Assembly (NCBI RefSeq): GCF_031143425.1
Contig: NC_090447.1
Location: 138,031,106 to 138,095,105 of the forward strand
Direction of reading: 5' to 3'
Length of the DNA: 64,000 nt
Source of the DNA: Pleurodeles waltl
Taxonomy: Eukaryota > Chordata > Amphibia > Caudata > Salamandridae
Of this stretch, positions 32,097 through 44,880 are shown piece by piece. The position numbers and the translations under genes are program-made. The stretch's first letter is position 1. Each line of letters begins with the position of its first letter. Below the pieces are notes generated by a model, which saw only the letters and a list, made by a program, of their open reading frames with translations, searched no databases and was not told the DNA's origin.

Positions 32097-33622
32097 AACC
32101 CATATTCTTTCATTCATTTCAAGGACCTTGTATGAGGTCTAATGTTAAAAGAACACCCTTAATGCACTAACCTTCGCCATGTCAATATATTAAAGAATTT
32201 AATCAGTGTCACCACTGCCATAACAGATATCGTAAACTGCAACACGACATGTAAATAACTGTAAGGTACAAACTGGTGTCATATGTTAAAATCAGCTATT
32301 ACAAACATCTTTGACCTCAGTTCATAACAAGGATGACTGTATTCCCATGTAGTGATGTGCATTAATGCTGCTCCTTACCTCATTGCCCTGTCTGCAGCGG
32401 TCTAGTTCATAGTACCAAGAGCACACTTTGACAGGCACAACTGGGAGCATCAGATGTCTCTCATAGAACCTATTCCTGGTGGTTCCCACCTTACATCCAG
32501 ACTGTCAATGCTAGGCCGGTGGATCACAGTCACCTCCATTGGAGCAGAAAACTGAAAGTCATTGCTATAGTCCATCTAGTGGCTCCTTTGGTGCTTACCA
32601 TAGTTTAATGATGGTTACAGGCCTGAAAAGAATCAGGGTATGGAATTGGCACCTCTTTTAACTTCTAAAGTAAGGTCTAACATCAGGAAGAATTGGGTCT
32701 CCATGTAGTACATCACTACTATGATCAGATGCCATACATCAGAGGTCCTGCCTACCTGGCCATCCAGCATTCCAGAATTTGGAAAGGCTAAATCCTCACC
32801 AATCCCTGGCATGTAGAAGCCAGAGACTCAGTAACCAATCCAGACTCCCTAATAACATGGCATTCATGAGCGTCAGAGGAAAATGCCTTACGCTACTTTG
32901 TCAGTGCACACATGATACAATTCTGCCCTTGAGGTAATGTGGAAAATGATCTCAACCCAGGAGTGATCACTGTTCATATGTGACCCTTTGTCTTGTACCC
33001 CTAACAAGATAACAGCTGTGCATGTGCAGTCTTCTACTATCCCCACAGTCTTGCCAGTTAATATGCGGCCCTGTGAGCTCTTGCCTGTGGTTACCTGATA
33101 AGATTTGAGCCATGGCACACTCTGTATTAGAATAGAAGATGAGTTGTGCCCACAGTTTAGTTTTTAAGGTTTTTTGATGTCTAGCAAACATTGCTCTTTT
33201 TCCCCACTGGTTAAGAATACGTGAAGCGTGACCTGAGTACGAGCAGTGTTGGGTGAGCCTGAGACAATAAGACAAAAATGTTTTTCACACTCTCCACCAC
33301 TCCACCATTTTACTCTGGAGAATCATTGTTGCACCTGCCACTCACTGCCATGTTTGTATTTAGCCTTCCGGTGGTCCACTACTGCAAAAACGGTGTTGGT
33401 TCTAGTTCAGTATGCCAGTCCACCTGGCTGCAGGTGATGTACTTCTTTTTCTGATCACTGCTGTAAAATTTAAATCTGGGCCATACACGTGTGGTTTGAT
33501 ACAAATGTGAATGACACTTCAAGCAATGACAGCTGAAGGCTCAATAAATGCCCCACTTTATGTGCATTGATGACGTGAGCTCTGAGAATGCATAACCTAC
33601 TGTATTGTATTCTGAACATTGT
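32097..33622. other. Unassigned stretch (1.5 kb)
   Basis: Short frames only (up to 102 codons at 32967-33275, - strand) with no recognisable domain. Confidence 0.4.
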
Positions 33623-35565
33623 TGTTAGACCTGACAGCCTTAGCGTGGTCACCGATAACTTTTTGCCTGCCTCCCTCTACTTTTTGGACACTGTTTTTGC
33701 TGGTTTTAGGACTCTGCGCACGTTACCACTGCTAACCAGTGCTGAAGTGCATATGCTCTCTCCCTTAAAACATGTTTACATTGGATTATACCCAATTGGC
33801 TTATTTAATTTACTTCTAACTCCCTAGTAAAGTGCACTCTATATGCCCAGGGCCTGTAGACTAAATGCTACTAGTGGGCATGCAGCACTGATTGTGCCAC
33901 CCACTTAAGTACCCCCTTAACCATGTCTCAGGCCTGCCATTGCAAGGCATGAGTGTGCAGTTTCACTGCCAATTCGACTTGGCATTTAAAAGTACTTGCC
34001 ATGCCTAAAACTCCCCTTTTTCTACATATACGTCACCCCTATGGTAGGCCCTAGGTAACCCATAGGGCAGGGTGCTGTGCAGACAAAAGGCAGGACATGT
34101 ACCTCTGTAGTTTACATGTCCTGGTAGTGTAAAACCCCTAAATTTGTTTTACACTGCTGAGAGACCTGCTCCATTCATGGGCTAACATTAGGGCTACTGT
34201 CATATACTGTTTGAGTGGTAGCTTCGGATCTGAAAGGAGTAACAAGGTCATATTTAGTATGGCCAGAATTGTAATACACAATCCTGCTGACTGGTGAAGT
34301 TGGATTTAATATTACTATTTCAGAAATGCCACTTTGATAAAGTGAGCATTCCTCTGCACTTAAATCCTTTTGTGCCTTACAATCCACGTCTGGCTGGGTT
34401 TAGTTGACAGCTCCCTTGTGCATTCAGTCACATAAACCCCAAACACAGGATGCTCAGTCACACTTGCACACATCTGCATATAGAATGGGTCTTCCTGGGT
34501 TGAGAGGATGGAGGGCCTGACACTTACATGTCAAAGGACAGTAGCCTGACCTAACACAAAGCACTGCCACACCCCCTACTGGGACCCTGGCAGACAGGAG
34601 GGAACTGAAAGGGGACCTTGTGCACTTCTAAGCCACTCCTTGAAGTCTCCCCCACTTCAAAGGCACATTTGGGTATTTAAGCAGGGTCTCGATGCACAGC
34701 CTGCAAGAAACGAGGCACAGCCTGCATCCCGGTGAGAAAAATCACTGCATGCCGAACTGGAACAACGCAGCCTGACTTTGCAAGGAGAAGATCAATGCAG
34801 TGCCAGCATTGCAACCGGAAATTCGACGCACGGGCCACTAGATCGCCGTAAAGCTGAGCCGGAATGACGCAGCTCGACTTCCTGAGATGAATCGACGCAG
34901 CACCTGCCCTGCGGTAGAAATTTTCACACAGCACCCACCAGATCGACGCAGACCCTGTGATTTTGTTCTGCAAGTGCCGTGATTCAATGCATTGCCCCCG
35001 GGGCGTCCAAAAACCCCGCAATCGGAAGAGGGTCCAAGTCCGCGCACTGCAGATCGTCACAAAGTCTTCCCTGCGTGGAAAATAAATGACACATCGTCTG
35101 TTTGCGGCTGGAGAAATTGACGCACACCTCCCCGTTTTCCACGCATTTCCTCCTCTGTGGTCCCTTGTGGAGAATTTGAATGCAAACCAGGTACTTTGTC
35201 CTTGCAAAAGACACTTGTTGCTTTTTAAGAGACTAAAGACACTTTACATAATTTTTACAGTGATATTTCAACATATACTTATTGCATCCTGATCGTTTTG
35301 ACCAGCATCTTATCAGATAAATATTATATATTTTTCTAAGCACTGTGTGGTGTATGTTTGTGGTGTTCTACTGTGTTATTGCATGACTTATTGCACAAAT
35401 ACTTTACAAATTGCCTTCTAAGCTAAGCCTGACTGCTCAGTGCCAAGCTACCAAAAGGTGGGCAGAGGATAATTTGGATTGTATGTGACTTACCCTTACT
35501 AGAGTGAGGGTCCTTGCTTGGACAGGGTGTAACCTGACTGCCAAATGAAGACCCCATTTCTAACA
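33623..35565 (+). mobile_element. Solo LTR, family TGTTAG..CTAACA, copy 2 (1.94 kb)
   Basis: Begins TGTTAGACCTGACAGCC and ends TTTCTAACA, matching 23324-25229 block by block. Flanks ATTGT and CTTGT agree at 4 of 5 positions. The middle third (34690-35130) is unusually rich in GACGCA/GCAGC words, as in copy 1. No coding region recognised. Confidence 0.88.
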
Positions 35566-36929
35566 CTTGTCTTTAAGAAGAACTGTACAATTCATGTTTT
35601 ACACAATTTGAATTTCCCTTATCCAACATGCAAGGCCATTCTTAAAGGATATAACACATGAATCACAGATGCAATAAATCTAGAAAGTCCAGCAAGAGGT
35701 GGTATTTTAACAGGAGTGTTGGCACCAAAAATATGTTTACAGTGCAAGTGCAAAATGTACACCAAACAATAGAAATCACACAAATCGATGAAGCACAAAA
35801 TCACACAAATCAAACACAGTAGTAAAACTGTTTACCCATGTTTTAAGCATTTACTTTTGTTAATCACTAACGTTTCGCGAATGCTTTGCTGCGCACACTT
35901 ATTTGAGAACACTTAGAATCACAGTCTTCCTCCAAAAAACTATGCTTCCTGTTATAGGTGTTGAATCATAAAAACCTGTAAAGATTGCTCAAACCAACAA
36001 CATAAAAGATTCAGCTATGAAGGAAGACTTCCAGACTGTAACAAGGTAAGATCAAATGTTTCAATGTTTACAATAAAGAGCTATTTAACTTTGAAACCTG
36101 CTTGTCTTTTACCTTTTTCCTATTATAAAACACTTAGATACCTACACAATGACCAACAAACCTTTAAAAAGGAACAAACCACCAAAACCTATGGATTTTC
36201 AAACAAATATTAAACAATATCTTGTTATGCATCAGTCAAAAAAAAATAGAAATAACACAGAAAATAAGACCATTAAAAAAATATTTAATCAGTAGCTAAA
36301 AATCTGTACTTCAACAATCAAAAGCATAATATTAAAAATGAACACAAAGTAAAACCAAGTAAATCTAACATACCTAAATGTGAAATAAATACATTATATG
36401 TACAACAAATACTGATAGATGTTGAAATATAACATTTCCCACTGACAAATAAATAAATTATATTACAGTTATGCATCTGTAGGTCTCCATCTATGTGCAT
36501 GTTCCCAAAAAATAATGCACCAAGAAAGATGAATTGTAGCTCACAAAAGCCCCTAATGTGCAAAAACAAAAAAAGGCCAAGGTGTATTCATTGAAGTAAT
36601 CAAAAACCATAAGAAACCAGAAAAAACTGAGAAACTGAAAAAAAAAACACCCCAGGGTACCCAAAAAATCTAAGGAAATAAAAAATAAAATGTTCGATTA
36701 CCAGTAAACAAATTGGTTTCTGTGGGAAAAAAACAGAAAAAGCACATATCAACTGGAATACTCCAAATCCATAGATCTGTTAAAAAACCTAGAAAACCTA
36801 CCTAGACAAACTACTATCCTCTAATAAAACATAAACATAAACTTACACGTGATAAGCAGAAACTAAATCATTGCAATTTCTAAAGTAACAGTTTATGACT
36901 ACCATACTCTAAGTAGGTCTAATGCACAA
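35566..36929. other. Unassigned A-rich stretch
   Basis: 36100-36800 is very A-rich on the + strand with several A6-A8 runs. No frame or element boundary seen. Confidence 0.4.
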
Positions 36930-38165
36930 CACAATTAAACAGCAGAACACAAACTACAACTACCCTTAAAATCAAAACTAACACTATAACTGACCTTAAC
37001 TCTACTGGCATCTCCATACCCCCTAAACCCTTTAAAAAACCGTAAATAAGGTCTCACCTTACCCATCAACAGCAACATGGTTAAAGTCAGCCACATCACT
37101 CCACTCACATGAACAGACCACCTCACCGTCTACTTCCACATACCAGGGCCACCAACCATCCCTATGGACTCTAGAAACACCCCAAGCCACTGCTGAAGAA
37201 AGTTACAGAAGCAGAATTGCTCAATGCTCTCCAACTACACTGCCCAGACCCCACGAATGACCTCATTAATGACACAAAAACGTCAGCAACTGGAACACCA
37301 CCTGGGCCAATACCCTGTCACACCTAAAAAACACCAAACCCAAAAGCCCCAACAAACAAGCTAGCTGTTTCAGCACTGACCTCAGAAAATACAAGAGAGT
37401 TTGCAAAAACCTCAAAAGAAAATGGAGAACCACCAGAGGATCCACCGCAAGAAACATCTACGAAGCCTCATTTAGACACTCTCACCATCAAGTGAAAGAG
37501 ACCAAGGAAAAAGCTCTAGCCGTGAGAATTGAATCTATCTCCAACAACCACAAGGAACTTTTCACCATCATAAGGAATTCACCAACCCAACAGTTGCACA
37601 CAACACAATCACCTATGCACTTAAACTTGGCAACAACCTCTCCGACTTCTACAATAAAAACAATCCCCAAGATCTACAGCAGCTTCGAACCCCAGCCCCC
37701 CATCAACCTTTCCATCCTGGTAACCTGATTGACCTAAGACTACCAACTGACAGCATGGAACTGTCTACCCATCTAGGACACTGCAGTATTAATGAACACA
37801 GTCTACACACAGATGCCCACAGTCCCCGACTCCCACCATATGCACAACCTGGGAAGAGCCATGATCAGCGCTGCACTCACTTCCTTCGTCAACACCTCCC
37901 TCAAAACAGTCACCTCCCCAAATAGCAGGAAACATGTCAAAGTCACTGCCCTTCTCAAAATCCCTTAGCCGACCCTGAAGTACTCAGCAACTACCGGCCC
38001 ATATTGTTGCACCCCTTCCCTGTCAAAGTCATTGAGAAGACCACCAACAGACAACTCTCTGATCACCTAAAATGCCACATACTCCTGGATGACTCTCAAT
38101 CAGGATTCTGAAACAACCACAGTGTCAAGTCTCCACTCACCTTGGACCTAGAATCTGCAGGAGCA
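36930..38165 (+). pseudogene. CR1/L2-like LINE fragment, endonuclease-RT linker and start of RT
   Basis: Scattered frames give a Lys/Arg-rich linker (RKYKRVCKNLKRKWRTT near 37384), then NNHKELFTIIRNSPT, and the RT start: NYRPI.. HPFPVKVIEKTTNRQLSDHL near 37990-38070, HILLDDSQSGF near 38078-38110. It stops near 38165, where L1-like sequence takes over. Same motif order as the - strand copy at 25.2-27.5 kb. Dead. Confidence 0.7.
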
Positions 38166-39245
38166 AAGATGCTCCTTCCAATATCTCCTAGGAACAACCC
38201 AAAAAAACAAAATAGAAATAGGTGCCCATGTATTATGCCCAATTGTAACAGGGGCTAAGGAGGGAGAGGGAAGGGAGGAAGAGAATACAATGCTCTTTTG
38301 GATTTGGCATCTCAGCCTGAAGACCCATTAGCTCCCTATCCCTGTGTTTCCTGTGAACTTACAGAAACACAATCAGAATCCCAATAGAAATGCATGATTC
38401 AAAATTATAAGATCTTGAGTCCCCCCTTCAGCAATCACACACCCATTAAGTAAAAGGGGTATAAACAACAAGTCTATACCATTTTTTTCTTTCTTTATTG
38501 AGCAGGATAAAAAGCGAAACGATATCACAAAGAAAGAATTGCAAAAAAGTGGCTTTTCGATTGTTGGACATGGCAGAAAAGCAAAACAAAAAAAATACAA
38601 AAAAGTGCAACAAGCATTACTAAGACAGCACATTTTGCCATGACATCATTGCCACTAAACTGCAGTTTTGACCTCTCCTGCTACTCAACTTTCGGCAAAT
38701 GTGTTAAAGTGCATAGATGCATCACCGATATCACTGATTTATTAAACAACATCCCCATTCACAGCACATAGCTGATACTTAAAGTGCATTTGTGCTGTTA
38801 AAGACTACTTTTACCCTCACACATTGACATAGTTTCAGCAAATATATTAAGGTGCATAGCTGAGTAACAAATCTCACTGATTTATTTGACCTTTCCGCAA
38901 ACATGTTGAAGTGCATAGCTGTGTAACAAATCTCGCTAATTTATTCAGCAACCTTCCTGTTCACATCATATATGATACTTAAAGTGCATTTGTGCTGTTA
39001 AAGTGCATTAGAACGTCTCACGTTTAAAATTTAACTCAATAATTAAGATGAATCCTCATATGAGAGGTGCAGATTAGACTATAAAGATCCCAGAGCTCCT
39101 TTTTAGCTGAATATCAGCACTATATTTCCCTTACTAAATAATTCGCTTATTGCTTTGGGGAAGAAACTCAGAAATATCTCATCCCCCCAAAATAACAGGA
39201 ACCTTGGAAGAGCCTCCACTCTTCTTTCACAAGCCTCCTCAAAAA
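38166..39245. other. Probable 3' flank of the L1-like element
   Basis: Contains a T-run near 38481 that could be the poly(A) of the - strand L1-like element, but no target duplication was found. At 38700-39010 a phrase of about 60-100 bases (GCATAGCT.. CTGATTTATT.. TACTTAAAGTGCATTTGTGCTGTTAA) is repeated loosely two or three times. Confidence 0.4.
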
Positions 39246-41035
39246 TGTTAGTCCTCATCATTTTTTCCCTCCCATATCTTAAAAGTGAGCACCTTGGTTG
39301 ATCTCCAGTTTTTCAAAATTAACGAACGTGCTATTAGTATAGCTATTGAAATGTAGTATTGCAAATACTTGCCAATCCTGCCCACTGAAAGGGAGGAACC
39401 TAATAAGGCCAATGTAAGGTCAGGAGATGCATCTATCTGTTTTATTTTAGAAATTACAAATAATGTCTCAGCCCAAAATTGCTGTAACCTAGGGCACGTG
39501 AAGTAGATATGTCTCCAGTATCCTTCTTCAATTGCATCACACTGAAAACACTGAGTTGAGTTTGATACATTTAATGGAGTCAATATGGTGTATAATATGT
39601 AAGTTACCTGGAAAAAAATGCCATTCTCCTATAATTGGCAGTCCTTAGAGATTTATGTTCCAGCTCTCAGATGTGCTGCCATTCACATATTATTAATTTA
39701 CATCCAGTCCCTCTATTTACTCTCTCTAAAAAATCTGGTACTACTACTCCAGAATTTTTTTTCTCGTAGAAAGAGTTGACCAGTACTTGAGTTTCAACCT
39801 TCCTTTCCTGATAGTTTACTTTTAAGAACCTCCTTATTTTTTCCAAAACTGAGCTGGAGACCCAATCCGTTACTCCTAAATCACTGAATTACTTGGTCCC
39901 ACATTTCTAAATTCGTATAAAACAACCACAGATTAGTGAACCCCTTACTCTTCCATTGGTATATCACTGGCCTCATTACAGTTAATCCCCAAATTTTTTC
40001 ATCCTGTAGCCGGGTGTACTCATGACAATTCGGAGCCTACACTTAAGAAATAGCTGGAGGCACTGTTCTAACAATCTCAACTTCTCATAGCTAGACTTTT
40101 TCGGTAACTTTGCCATCTTCAAAAACACTGGCAATTTAATCTCACTTTCTCTGACCATAAGGTTAAAAAAGAAGTAGTCAAACCACATATCTGAAAGCTG
40201 GATCAGATTGTTTAGAAGGGCTGCCTGGTTAAAAGTCCTTAAATGAGGAAATGCCAGTCCCCCTTGCTCAACCTCCAATTCTAACACTGCCTTCCTGCCC
40301 TAGACTTTTTATTCTGCCATAAAAATTTGTGAACAAATTATGTCAAGTTCTTCAAAATATGAGGTAGGCATCCATAAAGGAGGAATAAAAGCAGTGGAAG
40401 TATTGACATTTTGGTTAAAGCAACCCTCCCAAACAACGTAAGTAGTAAAATAGTCCACCTCTCAAGTAACAATTTATCCTTGTTGAAACTTGCATGTAGT
40501 TTGTTTGGTAAAGTCCAGAAAAATTGCTGGTAACACAAATTCCTAGATAGCGTAGGGGGCGCTGAGGTAGTGCTCCTAGACTGACTGGAAGATCTGACCT
40601 AGGCACATCAAAAAATAAAAATTCAATATTTTTCTTGTTCATTTTATAATCTCAAATAGTGGTAAAACTCTTAATTTTGTCAATCAATTGCTGCATATTC
40701 CCACTTTCCGCTTTTAAGTATAATATAGTGACATCAGCAAAAAGTTTTATTTTGGACATTCCTTCCAGAGGCGGCATAATCAGATCATTGTTTTGAACCC
40801 TGATCGCTAATGGCACTATAAAAATGTTAAAATAATCAGGGATGGAGGGCAACCCTGTCTGTGCCACGGATGATCCTACGTTTATACCATTTTGACAGGA
40901 ATATCAGCAAGTGTTTATGGTAATCCAGGGAATTCTGGCATGGCAAAGCCATACAAAGTTGTATAGAAATAAAGGACTCAATCACCAGTTTGTTGCGTCC
41001 ATCATTAATAGTCTCTATATAGTTATGCAATTTAA
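39246..41035 (-). pseudogene. Second L1-like ORF2 fragment (RT and C-terminal region)
   Basis: Read on the - strand from 41035: PLAIRVQNNDLIMPP, KIKLFADVTILYL (the FADD box with the last Asp changed to Val) near 40730, FFDVPRSDLPVSLG and RPLRYLGICVT near 40560, LLTLFGRVALTKMSILPLLL near 40400, GGLAFPHLRTFNQAALL near 40210, then a zinc-knuckle-like FQCDAIEEGYWRHIYFTCPRL near 39480-39545. This is L1-clade order. It is AT-rich and clearly different from the L1 at 4.4-13.1 kb, so a separate, older lineage. Multiple frameshifts. Confidence 0.78.
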
Positions 41036-43340
41036 TCAATCAATCCGAATTTATAAATCCGGCTAATCACCCGCACTTGCAGGTCCCAGAAGATTATTTG
41101 AACAACCAGGTCTTGAGGGACAATCGGAATTCCAGAAGTAAGGTGATGGTCCGGAGGGGTGTGGGGAGGTTTCTCCAGGTTTTTGCTGCAAGAGAAGGAG
41201 AGTCCTCCACTTCTGCTTTGGTAGATGCGGGAGTATAAGCAATTGAAAGGGAGGCAGAGCGCAGTCTTCTTGATGGTTGGTAGAAGTTTAGGCGGTGGTT
41301 AATGTATGCGGGTCCTTGGTTGTGTAGACCCTTTTGTGCGTGGGTCACCAGCTTGAATTGGCATCTCTTCTATAGGATGAGCCCATGGAATTGCCTGGGG
41401 TGGGGTGTGATGCGCGTTCGTCAGAGAAGGCCAAGGATGAGTCTGGCTGCGGTGTTCTGTATAGTTTGATGTCTCTGTAGGATGTGCGTGCTGATTCCTA
41501 CGTAGAGGGCATTGCCATAGTCCAGCCAGCTGGTTATGAGGTGCATCTCATGTGTAGAGGTAGCTATTTGAAGATCTTTCATAGCATGCGCAAAGTGAGG
41601 AAGCAGGCCGAAGATACTGCATTGATCAGTGATTTCATGGCACGGTTTGTGGGGAGCTCTGCTCCTCTGGTGGAGCCATCAGAGTTTTTGGAATTACGTG
41701 CTCTGCTTGCAGAGTGGAGTAAGTCTCAAAACTCTGCTAGTCCCGCCAGCAGAGCGGAGCTCACTTGGTGCGCACTGCAGCCCAGTATGGGCTGCACAGC
41801 GTAAGCACAGATATTCTGTACTTGCGCTGAGTAGCCCATAACTTGGCTTCATCATGCACCGGAACAGACCAGAGGAAGACAGCAACTGAGATGCAGTGAC
41901 GTCAGATGACAAGGAGAGGAGGACCCCTGGCAAGACTCAGGTGAGTCCTCAGCACTTTTCATCATTGTTTGTGGACACTGGTGCACAAACAAGGGATGAA
42001 ACAGCAGCTTTCGCTGCCTACTGCCCTGGCCTGATTTCAGACCAAGGCCATTGCCAGTGAAAGCTGCTGTTTCAGGCCTCTTTTGCACCGACTTGCCCCA
42101 TGTGCTGTGCACAAAAGGCAGGCTGGTGACCGAGAGGCCTGACAGCTTTTACTGCCTATTGCCCTTGTCTGAATTCAAACCACAGGCAGCAAAAAAAGCT
42201 GCTGTTTCAGGCCTCTTGTGCACCCGCCTACCCCTGGTGCACTGCACACAGGACAGGCTGGTGCACAGCAGGCCTGACACTGCAGCTTTCACTGCCAAGG
42301 CTCTTTCCTGAATGTGCCCGTACTCGGAAACGATGTTGACCAGTGGGGGTCATATATGCGTTGAAGATTGCGGGGCTGAGGGATGAGCCCTGGAGGACAC
42401 CACAGGTGATCTTCTTGGGTTCGGAGATGAAAGGTGGGAGGTAGATCTGGTTTCTTCCGGTGAGGAAAGAGGTGATCCACCTGATCGCATCCCCTTTGAT
42501 GCCGGTGCAGTGGAGTTTTACGATAAGCATGTGGTGGGGTACAGTGTCGAAGGCTGCTGTGAGGTGGAAGAGAATCAAAGCTGCGGTTTGTCTTCAGTCG
42601 AGGAGGGTTCGGATATCATCGGTGGCTGCGATCAGGCAGTTTTGATGCTGTGATTGCTGCAGAAGCCAGATTGGGAGGCATCAAGTAGTTGGTTCTGCTC
42701 CAGGTATATCATGAGTTGCTCGTTGATGATCTTTTCCAGTACCTTAGCTGGGAATGGGAGCATGTAGATTGGCCAGTATTTTTTGGATTTGCTGGGATCG
42801 CCTGAGTGTTTTTTGAGTAGTATTCTGATTTCAGCGTGTTTCCAGGTGCGGTGTTGATGAACAGGGTGGGGAGTTCCTGGCTGATCCTTTGGTTTCCAAG
42901 GTTGAAGATGTAGTGTGGGAGCTCTTGAATGGGTGTACTTCATGGTGAAGGTGATGTCCTAGGAGTAGAGGAAGTTCCAGATGGTCAGTATGTGGCTGGT
43001 GTTGACTATGGTGGTGGTGTATCTGTTGTGGAAGTCCATAGGTGGGTGTTGAGGTTCTAAGTTTCTGTTTATGATTGCAATCTTGTTGTTTTCACTGGCA
43101 GCCAGGTTGGAGAATTCCTTTACTATGTTGAAAGGTTCCTTGGTGTTGTTGGTGCTGGTTTCTATGCGTGTGGCAAGGTCTTTCTTCTTTGTTGCTCTCA
43201 GCAGGCAGTGGTATAGGTTGAGGGATTTCTTGAAGGCTGCTCTTTTGGAGGTGTCGTTGCTGGTGCACTATCTCCTCTCCAGCTGTTTGCTGTCTCTTTC
43301 CGCTGTTATGAGTTCTCGGGTGTACTAGCTGTCCTTTTCA
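41036..43340 (-). pseudogene. CR1/L2-like LINE, RT to 3' end, interrupted
   Basis: Read on the - strand: linker pieces above 42950, RT start YWPIYMLPFPAKVLEKIINEQL and QNQLLDASQSGFCSNHS (42640-42790), then FHLTAAFDTVPHHMLIVKL, AIRWITSFLTGRNQIYLPPF, GVLQGSSLSPAIFNAYM (42330-42570). A break at about 42320-41600 replaces the catalytic YADD region. It resumes with TSWLDYGNALYVGI and ends with LRSASLSIAYTP, LAAKTWRNLPTPLR, SLKTWLF (41095-41330). The left end carries a short (ATTG)n run near 41035-41046, as expected for the 3' tail. Dead. Confidence 0.78.
41600..42320. repeat. Insertion in the LINE with a 136-bp direct repeat
   Basis: AGCTGCTGTTTCAGGCC recurs at 42062 and 42198 (136 bp apart), each followed by CTCTT.TGCACC and later CAGGCTGGTG; a third, partial unit is read in inverted form near 41998-42015. 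41640-41770 is rich in CAGAG/CTCTG inverted words. It replaces the central part of the LINE RT. Identity unknown. Confidence 0.6.
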
Positions 43341-44084
43341 TATTGCATTGTTCTTTGGAGCACCAGGCCCAGTACACTGACCTGGTTCATAAATATATTG
43401 TTGTTTACCCTTTGTCATAGATGCTGCCAAGTCAAGTGGGAGGACACCAACAACAAGATAACCCCACAATCAATGCAGAGTGAGGAGTGGAACCAACCAG
43501 GGGTTGCAAAAAGGTTGGTGACGCCAGAAAAATGTTGTTTGTTGTGCAGATCCAGCCAAGAGCTGGATAAGGTAAGTGACTCAAGGTGATAGCTGGTGAC
43601 TCAAGAGATTCGAGAAGTGAAGAGCAGAGCCCAAATATATGGTAAGTACTTCCAGGTATGTATAGTAAATCAAAAGTAACAGGAAGGAGGGGAGTGGGGC
43701 CAACTGAGCAGGGAAGGGACTCTAGATAAGTACATATAAGAGGGAAAAGTGGAAGCAGGGAGCAAGGGCAAAATTTCAAACAAGCAAGCACGGACACAAC
43801 TCTGATAGTTGGAAGAGAAGCCATGCACTGCTTCTGACTTGGACCTGCCTTTTGAATATACCACATCTGAGAAGGCTTTCAGCTCATGCGCCACTACACA
43901 ATCTCATGATACCCTTGTGTGAACTTGGTACCCGACCCAGAACAATTACTCAGGCAGTCCTTCATTCAAGATTACACCCACGGCCCATGCATGAGCATGT
44001 GCAGGCTGGGCAAGTCCTGACACACAGCAGCAAAACATTTCTAATAGCTGCCAAAGATAACATATGCACCTTTCTCGACCATAG
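43341..44084. other. Unassigned stretch between two LINE copies
   Basis: Frames on both strands up to 144 codons, none with a recognisable domain. Probably decayed LINE 5' regions. Confidence 0.35.
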
Positions 44085-44880
44085 ACAGATCGCTGCCCTC
44101 ATTCACTTGATTTCTCCAATGCTTTTGACACCGTCTACCACCTCATACTCATCACCAGACTGCTCACAGCAGGAATACAAGGACCAGCACTCAGATAGAT
44201 AGCTTCCTGTCTCTCAGGAACAACACAAGTCAGGCTCATGCCTTTCACATCAGAACCGAAGGACCTCATCTACGGAGTCCCACAGGGTCATCACTCAGCC
44301 CCACATGTTTCCACTGATACATGGCTTCTTTGGCAAACATCATCAGACCCCATTGATCTAATATCATCTCCTACGCTGATGGTACAAAGCTAATTCTTTC
44401 ATTTTTTCCCTCTCAGACATCACTGTCATCACCAATGCAAACTTCAAATAATAAGAGACCTGCAGGGCCAAGTGGATGAAAGAAAACTGCCTCATACTCA
44501 ACACAGACAATACTGAAGTACTGATCTTCAGGAATAAGAGCTCACCTCGGGACTCCACCTGGTGGCCTGCAGAACTCGGACCCCCCCCCAAACGACCACA
44601 CTAGGAACCTAGACCTCATTCTGAACACCAACCTCACCATGCTATCCCAGGTCAATGCCATCACTCCGCATGTTTCTATATACTCTGCATGTTAGGTAAA
44701 GTGTTCAAGTGTCTCTCACAGTACTCCAGACATGCCATCACTCAGGCCCTAATCGCAAGCAGATTGGAATATGACAATGCACTCTACATCGGCATCCCTG
44801 CCCATCATCCTCACAGACTTCAAACCATGCAAAACGCTGTCACCAGTCTCATCCTCAACCTCCTGTACCAATCCCACTAA
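44085..44880 (+). pseudogene. CR1/L2-like LINE fragment, central RT to post-RT block
   Basis: + strand residues in shifting frames: DFSNAFDTVYHLILITRLLTAGIQG near 44104-44180, GTTQVRLMPFTSEPK then a VPQGHHSAP box, SYADGTKL (altered YADD) near 44370-44395, a FRNKSS-type segment, then ASRLEYDNALYIGIPAHHPHRLQT near 44755-44825 and LILNLLYQSH. Opposite in orientation to the copy at 41.0-43.3 kb. Dead. Confidence 0.75.

Noticed and set aside
33246..33437. 63-codon frame with several Cys and His residues
   Set aside because: Spacing fits no zinc-finger pattern and there is no flanking support.
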